This document shows positions 15,192 to 23,116 of a stretch of 50,014 nucleotides of DNA, piece after piece. The notes beneath the pieces are model-generated. The model was not told the DNA's origin. It made no database searches and was given only the letters and a program-made list of their open reading frames with translations. Source of the stretch: a virus; IMG/VR virus record IMGVR_UViG_3300036801_000108, positions 1 to 50,014 of that record; one strand, 5' to 3'. Both the position numbers and the translations under genes were made by a program. How positions within the stretch are numbered: position 1 is the first letter of the stretch; every line of letters starts with the position of its first letter.

Positions 15192-18019
15192 CGGTCGCGT
15201 TGACCTCCATCGCCAATAGTGACTTCGGGAAATACGCCAAGGACGGTGGCAGGGTAGGGAAGGGATTGTTGGATGCAGAACTGGCCCGGGACGGTGTAAG
15301 TTGGATCGAGGATGGTGCGCGCGTCGCCGTTGACGAGGTTGGTGACGACTTGGGATGGTTGGCCGGTAAGCATCGAGGACACGTTGCCTTGGATCAGGTC
15401 TTTCATCGGGGTCATTGCCGCGTCAAAGCTGGAGCCGATGGATAGGCCAAGGGTGTCGGCCACGCGGACATCGACAGAGTTGATCTTCTTGACCTTGCCT
15501 TGGATAGTGGGATCGCCAAGGTCAAGGGGCAGGGTTTGAAGGCTGCATGTGTAGGCAAGGCCGATGATGACGTTGGAATAGCCGCCGGATGGGAATGGCT
15601 GGCCGGGCAGAGTGAAGGTGCCGTCTGTAGGCATCACGAATGGAGTGATCACCGTAGTATTGCCGAGGTTATCGGTCTGGAGCCCGGTGACGAATTGGCC
15701 GCCGAGGAAGCCTGCGCCGGAGAAGGTGAGCGCAGGGGTGCCAGTGTATTGGATGCCGCAATCCACACACCAAGCGTTTTCGACACCGCCTACGAAGGTC
15801 CGCTCGGCTATGCGTTCGATATATTTCACTAGCTGGCCGTTGATGAACCGGGTGACCACGACATAGATCGCGTCCACTTCGCCTGCGGTGATGGTGTTCT
15901 CGACCACAGTGGCAACGGACTGAAACACGCCATTGGTAATATGGTGAGCCCAGCCAATGAATTCTTGCTCTTTGAGAAAGGTCAACGAGAGCAATTGGCC
16001 ATCGTTGCGTACGGCCCAGACGACTTTGAAGGGTTCTTCCGCCCATGCCCATTCGGTGATCTGATAGCCGTAGAAGAGGTGGGAGCTTATGATTGAAATG
16101 TCGGTACCGGTGAAGACGTTGGCGTAGATGTTGTAGCTGGAATCGCGAATGACCGAACCTTTGGCCTGGATGTAGAGTACGTCAAAGTTCGCGACAATTG
16201 GCGGGACATCGGAGATGCCGCTGAATGATTGTGGGTTCGCAGCGATCGAGGTCGGGGTTACTGGCGATCCGGAGGTGCCGCCGTTCACGAGCCAGGAATT
16301 GCGGTCGGTGAAGAACAGAAGCCCGGCGGTCTGTGGGATCATCGCGCGGATGGTGTTGAGTTGGCCTGAGACCAAGGTCGCGGTGATGGAATCGTCGGGC
16401 TGGGTAATGGTAGAGATGTCGAAGTTGTAATATGCCCCAGGCTTGGACATGATGAATTCTTGCGGACTGTTGACCAGCCCAGCAAGCACGAGGCGTTGTT
16501 GGAAGAAGCCTGGAACGGTAGGGTTGCCATTGGCCGTGGCGCCAATGGCCGCGGTTCCGGTTGCCCCGCCACCGGAGAAGGTAACGGTTGGTGGAGAGCC
16601 ATAGCCAGTGCCGGGAGAGGTGACGCCAACGGAGGCCACGCCGAAGGTCAGGGTGACTTGACCTGTGACGATCACGCCGCTACCGACTACGTTGACTGGC
16701 TGGCCAGACATGGAGCCGCTGTATAAGCCACCAGTGGATACAATTGCGCTGGCAATGCCTTCATTAATATCGACCGCAGTGACTTGAATAAAGGTACCAC
16801 CGCCTACGGAATAGACTTGGCCCACAGTGTAACCAGCACCCGGAGTGGAAACGACGAGGCTGGTAGCGGTCATAAAGGCAATAGCTGAGGCTCCAGAACC
16901 ACCACCGCCAGAGAAGGAAATAGTGGGGGCTGCTATGGGGACCGAGCCCGGAGTATAGGACCCTGGAGCAGTTACTGCAACCGATGCTACTCCCGTGCCG
17001 ACAAATGGATTCTGTGGCAGCGGTGGCACTTGGGAGAAATCCGGGCCGATGTTGGAGTCGATGAAGTTGACATCGGTGCAGTTGCCAACGAAGCCGAATT
17101 GAGAACCGGCAGGGACCGCACCAGCTAGGGAGATTTCGGCCCGATAGACATTGTAGCTAACGGCACCGCCAACTGCGGACCATGAAACAGTATTGGTGCC
17201 AGGGGTAGTGCGAATGTCCTCAGATGAAGCAAGGACCGCGAAGTTGGATGGTGCGGATTCTTGACCGGTGGTATCGACCGCGGTGATGACGTAAGCATAG
17301 TTCGCGTCGCCAGCGCTGAGGGTAGTGGCGACTGACTGGCCAGTGGGAGCAGGTAATGTGGCGCCGAAAGTAATTTGACCAAGGGTCCAGTTGGCCGCGG
17401 AGTTGAGGACAAGGGAGTAGGGTAGGTGGTTGGGGTGGCAGAGGATCAGGTTGTTGACGGACTGGGCGAATTTGAGTTGGGCTAGTTCGCCTCCGGTGTA
17501 TGGCGAGGTAATGACATAGACCCGTTGAACCGAAGCCGGGATGGTGAATGGATTGACGTTGATGGCGTTGCCAAATAGATCGGTAAGGGTAAATGCGTCG
17601 GTTGATGCGGTGCCAATGCGGTAGTAGTTGCCTTGGATGAATACCCAATCGCCAACGCCATAGCCGTGGGCTGTGTCGTTGAAGGTCCAAGGAGCAGAGG
17701 GAGTGGTGCTGGTGATGGTGGTAGCGGTTTCAAGAACCGGCGCGCCGTTGTTGTAGAACCGGACATAGCCGTCACCGAACTCGCAGATATAGCCAACGGC
17801 AAAGCTGGCTTGGAAGGGGATTAGGCGGACGGGAGCGGTGGAGTTGAAGCATTGGAGGATATATTTGGTGCCGGGCCGGGTGGATGCACCGCCGCGATAG
17901 TCGACGAAGAAGTTCTCAAGCAGCGCGGCACCTGAGCGGTACTTGGCCATATCCACGCGAGCAAAGAGCTTAGGGCTCCATTCGCCTGAGTTGAAGGATG
18001 CTTGGAGAGCGGTTGGCAA
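15188..18019 (-). CDS. Tail tubular protein B / nozzle (gp12-like)
   Basis: The 943-residue protein opens with the signature of this family (FNSGEWSPKLFARVD, then RYRSG-like and GGASTRPGTKYI). Around residues 225-300 a fibronectin III-like domain is inserted (GLESAPS-type strands, SWSAVGGAVSYNVYRAE). Residues about 340-505 form a glycine-rich beta module with GAGYTVGQVY and PPTVTFSGGGATGTA. The rest is the nozzle body (FFQQRLVLAG onwards). It closes the tail tip and must open for ejection. It overlaps the GNAT-like gene by ATGA. Confidence 0.92.
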   Translation of the reverse strand: MPTALQASFNSGEWSPKLFARVDMAKYRSGAALLENFFVDYRGGASTRPGTKYILQCFNSTAPVRLIPFQASFAVGYICEFGDGYVRFYNNGAPVLETATTITSTTPSAPWTFNDTAHGYGVGDWVFIQGNYYRIGTASTDAFTLTDLFGNAINVNPFTIPASVQRVYVITSPYTGGELAQLKFAQSVNNLILCHPNHLPYSLVLNSAANWTLGQITFGATLPAPTGQSVATTLSAGDANYAYVITAVDTTGQESAPSNFAVLASSEDIRTTPGTNTVSWSAVGGAVSYNVYRAEISLAGAVPAGSQFGFVGNCTDVNFIDSNIGPDFSQVPPLPQNPFVGTGVASVAVTAPGSYTPGSVPIAAPTISFSGGGGSGASAIAFMTATSLVVSTPGAGYTVGQVYSVGGGTFIQVTAVDINEGIASAIVSTGGLYSGSMSGQPVNVVGSGVIVTGQVTLTFGVASVGVTSPGTGYGSPPTVTFSGGGATGTAAIGATANGNPTVPGFFQQRLVLAGLVNSPQEFIMSKPGAYYNFDISTITQPDDSITATLVSGQLNTIRAMIPQTAGLLFFTDRNSWLVNGGTSGSPVTPTSIAANPQSFSGISDVPPIVANFDVLYIQAKGSVIRDSSYNIYANVFTGTDISIISSHLFYGYQITEWAWAEEPFKVVWAVRNDGQLLSLTFLKEQEFIGWAHHITNGVFQSVATVVENTITAGEVDAIYVVVTRFINGQLVKYIERIAERTFVGGVENAWCVDCGIQYTGTPALTFSGAGFLGGQFVTGLQTDNLGNTTVITPFVMPTDGTFTLPGQPFPSGGYSNVIIGLAYTCSLQTLPLDLGDPTIQGKVKKINSVDVRVADTLGLSIGSSFDAAMTPMKDLIQGNVSSMLTGQPSQVVTNLVNGDARTILDPTYTVPGQFCIQQSLPYPATVLGVFPEVTIGDGGQRDR

Positions 18020-18028
18020 GGAAGGTCC

Positions 18029-19171
18029 TCAGAACATCGGGAAGTAGGAGCCCCAGTCGTAGCCTTGATAGGGGCCGGAGTACATAGTGCCATCAGCGTA
18101 GGCGATGCCGCGAATTCGAATCCAATCCGGGGTCACGTCGTTGATGGTGAGGCCTTCGTTGCCGTCGTCTTGGCGTGCGGACATAATGGCGTCGTTAGCC
18201 ATTTTCACGAGTTGGTTCGAGAAGTCCCGGTTGCCTTTGAGCGCCATTTGCAACTGGGCGCCACCGATCATGTAGAGGGCTTCGCGGAATGTCGGGTCGA
18301 AGAGGTTCGGGTCGGTGACCTGTTGGGTGTAGGCGAGCGTGGCGAATTCTTGATTAGTGAGGATAACGCGCTGGGAGGCTGGAGCGGTGGTGAAGGTTAG
18401 GTTGAAGGTCGCGCCAGTGCCTGCACCAGTGGTCGAGCCTTGGGGCACAGCGTTGTTGCCGACGGTGCCGGAGTAATCGTAGAAGTACGAGCCGCCAATT
18501 GGTGTGGCATCGCCAGTGACTTGACCAACCACGGCGACGGTACCGATAACCCCGGCTGGTGCGGTAAGGACTTGAAGGACAACGGCTGCGCCCTGTGGTG
18601 CGCCAGCAAGGAAGGTGGTGAGCTTGTTGGTGAGACCGTTGACGGTGGGTTCGAGAGCGACCACGATAAGATCGCCAACAGCGTAACCGGTTCCACCAGC
18701 ATTGATCGCCGCTGCGGATACTGAATAGAACTGATCGTTCTGGACCTTGAACCGAACTGGTTGGCCCCACCAATAGGACGAGGCGCCACCAGTAACGGCT
18801 GTGGTGATCGGGACCCCGCCAGCGAAGCCGGTTTGGGTCGATGGAATCACCCAGCGCGGTTGAAGGCAATCGACGGGGTATTGGTATTCATAGGCCCAAG
18901 GCGGGGCTGGTTGGCCAGGGGCCCAGAGGTTGGTGGCTGCCGAAGTGTTCTCCGGGGTCCCGGTTTGCGAGGTGATGTAAGTCAGGTTCGCGGTCCGCAT
19001 TGCGCAGTTCCAGGGTGCCTTGCGCAAGAGGGTATCGCGGAGTTCGGCGTAGATCAAGTTGAATTGGATGGCTTCGTTGGTGGTGTTGCCTGCGATCTCA
19101 GCATCAGTCACGGACGTGCGTGTGCCGATCTTTTGAAGCATTCGGTTGCATACGTCCGTGACCGAGGTCAT
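18029..19171 (-). CDS. Tail tubular protein A / gatekeeper (gp11-like)
   Basis: The 380-residue protein starts with the family pattern (CNRMLQKIGTRTSVTDAE, then YAELRDTLLRKAPWNCAMR). Helical adaptor parts are interrupted at about residues 160-275 by a beta insertion with INAGGTGYAVGDLI and TGAGTGATFNLTF, resembling the module in the nozzle gene. The end (FRDALYM-like and DWGSYFPMF) returns to the family fold. It joins portal and nozzle. Confidence 0.9.
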   Translation of the reverse strand: MTSVTDVCNRMLQKIGTRTSVTDAEIAGNTTNEAIQFNLIYAELRDTLLRKAPWNCAMRTANLTYITSQTGTPENTSAATNLWAPGQPAPPWAYEYQYPVDCLQPRWVIPSTQTGFAGGVPITTAVTGGASSYWWGQPVRFKVQNDQFYSVSAAAINAGGTGYAVGDLIVVALEPTVNGLTNKLTTFLAGAPQGAAVVLQVLTAPAGVIGTVAVVGQVTGDATPIGGSYFYDYSGTVGNNAVPQGSTTGAGTGATFNLTFTTAPASQRVILTNQEFATLAYTQQVTDPNLFDPTFREALYMIGGAQLQMALKGNRDFSNQLVKMANDAIMSARQDDGNEGLTINDVTPDWIRIRGIAYADGTMYSGPYQGYDWGSYFPMF

Positions 19172-19398
19172 TTCACATTACCTTTTATAATGAATCCATG
19201 CCATCCGCAGCAATCTGGACCATTGCAATTTATTGATGGAGTGAGCGTTGGAGCTTCTTCATTATGATCCCAATCCCATGTATTTGCTCCAATAATCGGC
19301 CAAGGCTTGAGGAGTACACTACATTCATGCCTTGGCCGATGTGGGCAATTGAAATATATACGATCTCGGTTAGGTCCATAATGATCAATACGGACCAT
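19168..19398 (-). CDS. Small Cys/His protein resembling DUF6527
   Basis: The 76-residue protein contains CPHRPRHEC, a WDWDHNEEAPTLTPSI stretch and CCGWHGFIIKG. The order of a tryptophan-rich strand, TLTPSI and a C-terminal GWHGFI is that of small DUF6527-type phage proteins of unknown role. The gene is richer in A and T than its neighbours. A start at 19446 is possible (92 residues); ATG 19398 is chosen because it lies just after the previous stop. It overlaps the gatekeeper start (ATGA). Confidence 0.6.
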   Translation of the reverse strand: MVRIDHYGPNRDRIYFNCPHRPRHECSVLLKPWPIIGANTWDWDHNEEAPTLTPSINCNGPDCCGWHGFIIKGNVK

Positions 19399-19402
19399 CC
19401 TT

Positions 19403-19591
19403 TTAGTGGCGTCCTTGCGTTCCGCAGCAACCGTGGTTGGTTCCATTGCGCCCGACTTCGGTCTTGTTCCGTGGACCGACTGGTTCGGAATACGGGATCG
19501 GCTTCACTTCCTGCTGACCGCCGTTGGTGGCGCGGGGTTTCTGGCCAGCACCGGAGTCCCGGCCATACATATCAAGGATATCATCCGCCAT
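19403..19591 (-). CDS. Small protein, unknown
   Basis: A 62-residue hydrophilic protein with CC near its end and no recognised domain. AGGAG is 6 nt upstream of ATG 19591, and the ATG overlaps the previous stop as TGATG, which supports it. It belongs to a run of five short genes before the gatekeeper. Confidence 0.55.
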   Translation of the reverse strand: MADDILDMYGRDSGAGQKPRATNGGQQEVKPIPYSEPVGPRNKTEVGRNGTNHGCCGTQGRH

Positions 19592-19851
19592 CACAGTCTC
19601 CTTGCTACATCTGCTTGGGTTGTTGCTTCCTGGCCCTCAGCTTCTACGTTCGCATCAGGCCACTCCACTTGCTGCTGCTGGGCTTGGGCCGCGGCCACTG
19701 CATCGGCCTTGATCTGCGCGTTGATATCCATCAACTCAGTAATAGCCCACGATTGCAGATTGCTGAGTTTGCCTGTATGGCCATTGGCCTTCTCGGCGAT
19801 TTCGAGCAGATAGAACGCGCGGGCGAGTTGTTCGGTAGAGATATCGGTCAT
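19591..19851 (-). CDS. Small helical protein ending in RRL
   Basis: An 86-residue protein with an N-terminal helical region (EQLARAFYLLEIAEKANG) and a glutamine-rich tail ending ADVARRL. ATG 19851 is preferred over the longer frame because GGAAAG lies 6 nt upstream and it overlaps the previous stop. No known domain. The C-terminal RRL is shared with five other proteins of this phage. Confidence 0.6.
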   Translation of the reverse strand: MTDISTEQLARAFYLLEIAEKANGHTGKLSNLQSWAITELMDINAQIKADAVAAAQAQQQQVEWPDANVEAEGQEATTQADVARRL

Positions 19852-20054
19852 TTGTGCTTTCCTTGGCTGCCGCATTCGTGAACAGTGGTACCGACCATCG
19901 GCGCTTCGAGGCCGCGGCCTTCATATAGCGGAAGGCTGGTGCCGCGGACTTGATGGATGCCGATCTCCGACACCGCAGCCGGGGACACAGCATGGGCAAT
20001 GGGCTCGCGCTTGGTGCTGCCCATGCTAGAGGTAGAGGCTTGGCCTTGTTTCAT
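19848..20054 (-). CDS. Small protein, unknown
   Basis: A 68-residue protein, hydrophilic, beginning MKQGQAS. AAGGAG lies 9 nt upstream and both ends overlap neighbours by ATGA. No domain recognised. A longer frame reaches 20099 but lacks a ribosome site. Confidence 0.55.
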   Translation of the reverse strand: MKQGQASTSSMGSTKREPIAHAVSPAAVSEIGIHQVRGTSLPLYEGRGLEAPMVGTTVHECGSQGKHK

Positions 20055-20452
20055 TGTGCATCGCTCCTTTTGAAAGTTAGTTGCTTCTTGTGATCCCATC
20101 TATTGTCTGGGTCTTCTGCCATTTCGCGTCGAATCTTTTCAATTGACCCTCCTTCGGTATTGTGGCCCTTAAGAATTTGACGATAGCGGTCGTCGAGGCG
20201 TTCTAGCTCGTCCAATGTGTGCTTCGGCGGCTTGCTGCCATGTTCTTCATACATGTACTTGATATCATGCACATCATGCATATAGTTCGCGAACCGCCGT
20301 AAGGACTCAGGTACTTCCTTCTCTGCATCACGATAGAAGCTCAGCAGTTCAGTGTTTTGCTTACGCAAAGTAACAAGCTCGCGGAAGATGCGCCATAGCA
20401 AATCGCGTTCGGTGATGCTATCGTCCAGTTTGAATTCGGGTTCATCGGTCAC
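20051..20452 (-). CDS. Small charged protein, unknown
   Basis: A 133-residue acidic, helical protein (ELVTLRKQNTELLSFYRDAE) with no membrane segment. It starts with GTG, whose G is the last base of the TAG stop of the preceding 29-codon frame, so the two are translationally coupled. Not recognised. Confidence 0.6.
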   Translation of the reverse strand: MTDEPEFKLDDSITERDLLWRIFRELVTLRKQNTELLSFYRDAEKEVPESLRRFANYMHDVHDIKYMYEEHGSKPPKHTLDELERLDDRYRQILKGHNTEGGSIEKIRREMAEDPDNRWDHKKQLTFKRSDAQ

Positions 20453-20541
20453 TATGGGTTTCCTTCAATACCGAGTGAGAGCCATACAGCGAATGCGGCT
20501 AGGAGAAATATCGCACCAAGTATGCATAAGAACACCGTCAT
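20452..20541 (-). CDS. 29-residue single-span membrane peptide
   Basis: A very short frame that is almost entirely one hydrophobic helix (ILGAIFLLAAFAVWLSLG). Its ATG overlaps the stop of the fibre-like gene (ATGA) and its TAG overlaps the GTG of the next gene, so it exactly fills the gap between two coupled genes. That tight fit is the evidence for it. Confidence 0.55.
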   Translation of the reverse strand: MTVFLCILGAIFLLAAFAVWLSLGIEGNP

Positions 20542-21959
20542 CTCGGGTCCGTGGATCGCCAGCCGATCACATAAATCGACAGGGCGGCCCCGCCGGTGAC
20601 CTTATAGCCGAACTTGATATTGCTATCCATTTGCAACCACCACATGGCGGTATCGGAGATGGTGGCAACGGCGGTGTTACCAGCCGGGATACCGGTGCCG
20701 CCGACTCCATTGACGCTGATGAAGCATTGGCCCAAAGTCACAGCGCTAGTGCACACCGTCATCAACAGCGCCATGCGATTGATGTTGGAAAGGACCGGTG
20801 TGGCATCGACTTGGGCAACGGAGGTTGAGGTGCCGTTGGCTAGGACTTGGAACGGAGTACAGGCGCAGGCATCGGTTAGGGTGACATCAACACCGTTGGG
20901 CGTGCCTTGGAAGTCGGGGATGCCGTTGGTGCCGCCCGGGATGCCAGAGGAGCCCCACCGGGTCCAAGACCAGATGAATGAGCCCCAAGGGAGCCCGCGA
21001 TCGAATTTGACTACATTAGCACCGAGTTGGAAGTCGATATCGGCTTGGGTGCCCCATTGACCCTCAACAGAGCCGATAGCATCAGTGGTGGTAGTGAGGC
21101 AAGACCCCGCGTTGGCATTGGCAACAGAAGTGGCAAGGGTGATTTGATCAACGTCTGGGACGGTGCAGACGTAGTAGTGAACTCCTTGGGCTAATGGCGA
21201 AGGCAGAGTGCCACCGTTAGATAATAGATATATAGACTGTCGTGGACGCAGGCCGTGTGGTGCAGAGAAGACAAGGATGCCTGGAGCCCCTGCTGTTGAG
21301 GCAAAGGTTAGCGAGAACGGGCCCTGGATGTCAGAGGAGTCGGCAAAGAAGATCGGAGCGTTGTTAGAGATGCAGTGGCCCATATAGAGATAGACCTCGA
21401 CTCCATCGGTGGAGTCGGAGGTTGGATCGAGAGCACCGGACATCATCCCGCCGAAGGATGGTGATGGCGCGTTATTGCAGGTGACGGTCGAGACGGTTAG
21501 ATCGGCTTTGAGGGTATTGTTGAGTAGGCCATTGGACCAGACCTTGTCGCCGGTGTTGTTGCACCATGAGCCGTAGTTGAGTTCTAGTTCGCCACCGCCA
21601 ACCTTGCCCGGGAGCAGGCCGTCGATATAGCCGATGCAGTTAGCGACTGTGGCAAATGGACCGTAGGTGTTGCCGTTGGTCTTGGTACAGGTAATGGCAC
21701 CAGTAGTGGTATCGGTGGTACAGTCCCCGGACATGGTGAAGCCACCAAAGAGCCCGGAGTTGTTGTATTGAATTTGGCCATTGGTGCCACCAGCGCCCAC
21801 AGAGAAGCCACTGGGCGAGGTGGGACGTGGGACGTTGCTCGAGCCAGTGGCATTGCCACAGACAGTGTTGGTGGGGAAGACACCGTTGCACTGGGCCCAT
21901 GCGAAGGACGGGGCGAGGAGTACGACGAGAGTGGCAAGGGTGAGTAGAAGCTTTCTCAT
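20538..21959 (-). CDS. Secreted-type tail or fibre-like protein
   Basis: The 473-residue protein has a Sec signal peptide (LTLATLVVLLAPSFAWAQ, cleavage at about residue 23). The mature part opens with CNGVFPTNTVCGNATGSS, a segment I associate with tail-associated proteins of Rhizobiales phages, then a beta-rich GGTNGQIQYNNSGLFGG linker seen in phage fibres. The remainder is beta-rich with paired cysteines, fitting an oxidising compartment. Likely a receptor-facing or surface protein; export of a virion protein is unusual and not explained. Confidence 0.65.
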   Translation of the reverse strand: MRKLLLTLATLVVLLAPSFAWAQCNGVFPTNTVCGNATGSSNVPRPTSPSGFSVGAGGTNGQIQYNNSGLFGGFTMSGDCTTDTTTGAITCTKTNGNTYGPFATVANCIGYIDGLLPGKVGGGELELNYGSWCNNTGDKVWSNGLLNNTLKADLTVSTVTCNNAPSPSFGGMMSGALDPTSDSTDGVEVYLYMGHCISNNAPIFFADSSDIQGPFSLTFASTAGAPGILVFSAPHGLRPRQSIYLLSNGGTLPSPLAQGVHYYVCTVPDVDQITLATSVANANAGSCLTTTTDAIGSVEGQWGTQADIDFQLGANVVKFDRGLPWGSFIWSWTRWGSSGIPGGTNGIPDFQGTPNGVDVTLTDACACTPFQVLANGTSTSVAQVDATPVLSNINRMALLMTVCTSAVTLGQCFISVNGVGGTGIPAGNTAVATISDTAMWWLQMDSNIKFGYKVTGGAALSIYVIGWRSTDPR

Positions 21960-22381
21960 TGCAAAAGATTCCAGCCGCCGGTGTCGAGGAGTGGTTCGAG
22001 AATGATGGAGCCGAAGTTCGAGGCAAGGTCCACGTTAGCGAGGCCAGAGATTAGTTCGGTGTCGAATGGGACTATGCGAAAGGTGTTCGCTGCGGCGTTG
22101 CCACCGATATCGACCACGGTGACTGGGTTAATGACCCATTGGCCCGGGATGGCTTGTGGGCCTTGGGGCGTGGCCTTGGAGGAGGATAGGTTCAGGGTCA
22201 CATTGCCGTTCGCACTGATCTTGATCAAGCTGGTGCCGCGGGCAATGGAAAAGGTGCCCGCGGCGGTAATGGGGAGGACAGCAGCGACCGGGACCAGCAA
22301 GTGACCGACCGACGGCCCCATGTAGGTGCGTTGGAACTGCCGAAAGGTCCCGCCTTGATCGAGATCGGTTTGGGAGCCCAT
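21956..22381 (-). CDS. Probable structural protein, unknown
   Basis: A 141-residue beta-rich protein (TFSIARGTSLIKISANGNVT and VTVVDIGGNAAANTFRIVPF) with the composition of small phage tail or decoration proteins. Its ATG follows the previous TAA with no gap and its stop overlaps the fibre-like gene. No named family. Confidence 0.55.
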   Translation of the reverse strand: MGSQTDLDQGGTFRQFQRTYMGPSVGHLLVPVAAVLPITAAGTFSIARGTSLIKISANGNVTLNLSSSKATPQGPQAIPGQWVINPVTVVDIGGNAAANTFRIVPFDTELISGLANVDLASNFGSIILEPLLDTGGWNLLQ

Positions 22382-22927
22382 TTATGCTCTCCGGATTGCG
22401 GCCTCAGGGCTAGCCTTGACCGAAGTCAGTGTGGCGATCAATGCAGCGTTCTGCTGCATCATTGCTGTCATAGCTTGCAGCATATCCGACATGCCTTCGA
22501 TTTTGACGTTGCTGTCTTTGTTCGCCGCGGACTCTTTCATATTGGCAAACTGTTGCATGAGAGCGTGGCCATAGTTGTTATCTTCGCTCGGCTTGGCTTG
22601 CCACTTCTCAGTGAAGCTTTCGGAGATTTCTCGAGCTTCGTCATCAAGCGGAAACATATCGGGGGTTGGATCGCCGGTAAAAAGGTAGTCCCGCGATTCA
22701 TGGGCTTTGTCTTTGTAGGCGACAATGATATCACCATCGAGGACTTCGCCACGGGGGTTACGAATGACATTGCCGTTCCAGAGCTTGGGGTCTTTTACGT
22801 CAAGAAGATAGGGAACAGCATAACGCTTACGGACTTCTTGCCCGGTCATTTGATCAACTTCCATCTGTTCCCATTCTTTGCCTTCGACGCTGAGGTAATG
22901 AGCAACAATGAGTTTCCATCGAGCCAT
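22382..22927 (-). CDS. Phage protein of unknown function
   Basis: A 181-residue protein. The first 100 residues look globular (ARWKLIVAHYLSVEGKEWEQ, then RYAVPYLLDVKDPKLWNG); the end is helical with methionine- and glutamine-rich MLQAMTAMMQQNAALIA, perhaps an oligomerisation helix. AAGGAA upstream supports ATG 22927. Not recognised. Confidence 0.65.
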   Translation of the reverse strand: MARWKLIVAHYLSVEGKEWEQMEVDQMTGQEVRKRYAVPYLLDVKDPKLWNGNVIRNPRGEVLDGDIIVAYKDKAHESRDYLFTGDPTPDMFPLDDEAREISESFTEKWQAKPSEDNNYGHALMQQFANMKESAANKDSNVKIEGMSDMLQAMTAMMQQNAALIATLTSVKASPEAAIRRA

Positions 22928-23009
22928 AGTTAGGTTCCTTTCTAAGTTTCCACGCAAGAAGAAGCATGGATGGGGTTAAGTAAAGCATGATCAGGTGCCA
23001 AAAGGTCAT
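22854..23009 (-). CDS. Possible 51-residue membrane peptide
   Basis: The frame begins with ATG overlapping the previous stop (TGATG). Its first 20 residues form a hydrophobic span (FWHLIMLYLTPSMLLLAW) followed by a charged cysteine-containing tail. The last 74 nt overlap the next gene in another frame, so only the membrane part may matter. Weakly supported. Confidence 0.35.
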   Translation of the reverse strand: MTFWHLIMLYLTPSMLLLAWKLRKEPNYGSMETHCCSLPQRRRQRMGTDGS

Positions 23010-23116
23010 CAGTACACGTTGATCCCTTGAGCCATCATCATCGAATTGACAATCAGCGGAAATTCTACCGGATCGACTGAGCCATCGCCGAGGAAGCCCA
23101 TTGCGACTTTGGTCAT
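23009..23116 (-). CDS. Orphan 35-residue copy of the tail-protein C-terminus
   Basis: This short frame starts inside the stop of the beta-helix gene (ATGA). Its product aligns over its whole length with the last 34 residues of that protein: both read VA, a G-x-G, a conserved Asp, V/I-V, S-MMA and GIN at the same spacing, while the DNA differs. It looks like the leftover end of an earlier tail protein after replacement of the gene, or a separately made terminal strand. Confidence 0.6.
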   Translation of the reverse strand: MTKVAMGFLGDGSVDPVEFPLIVNSMMMAQGINVY

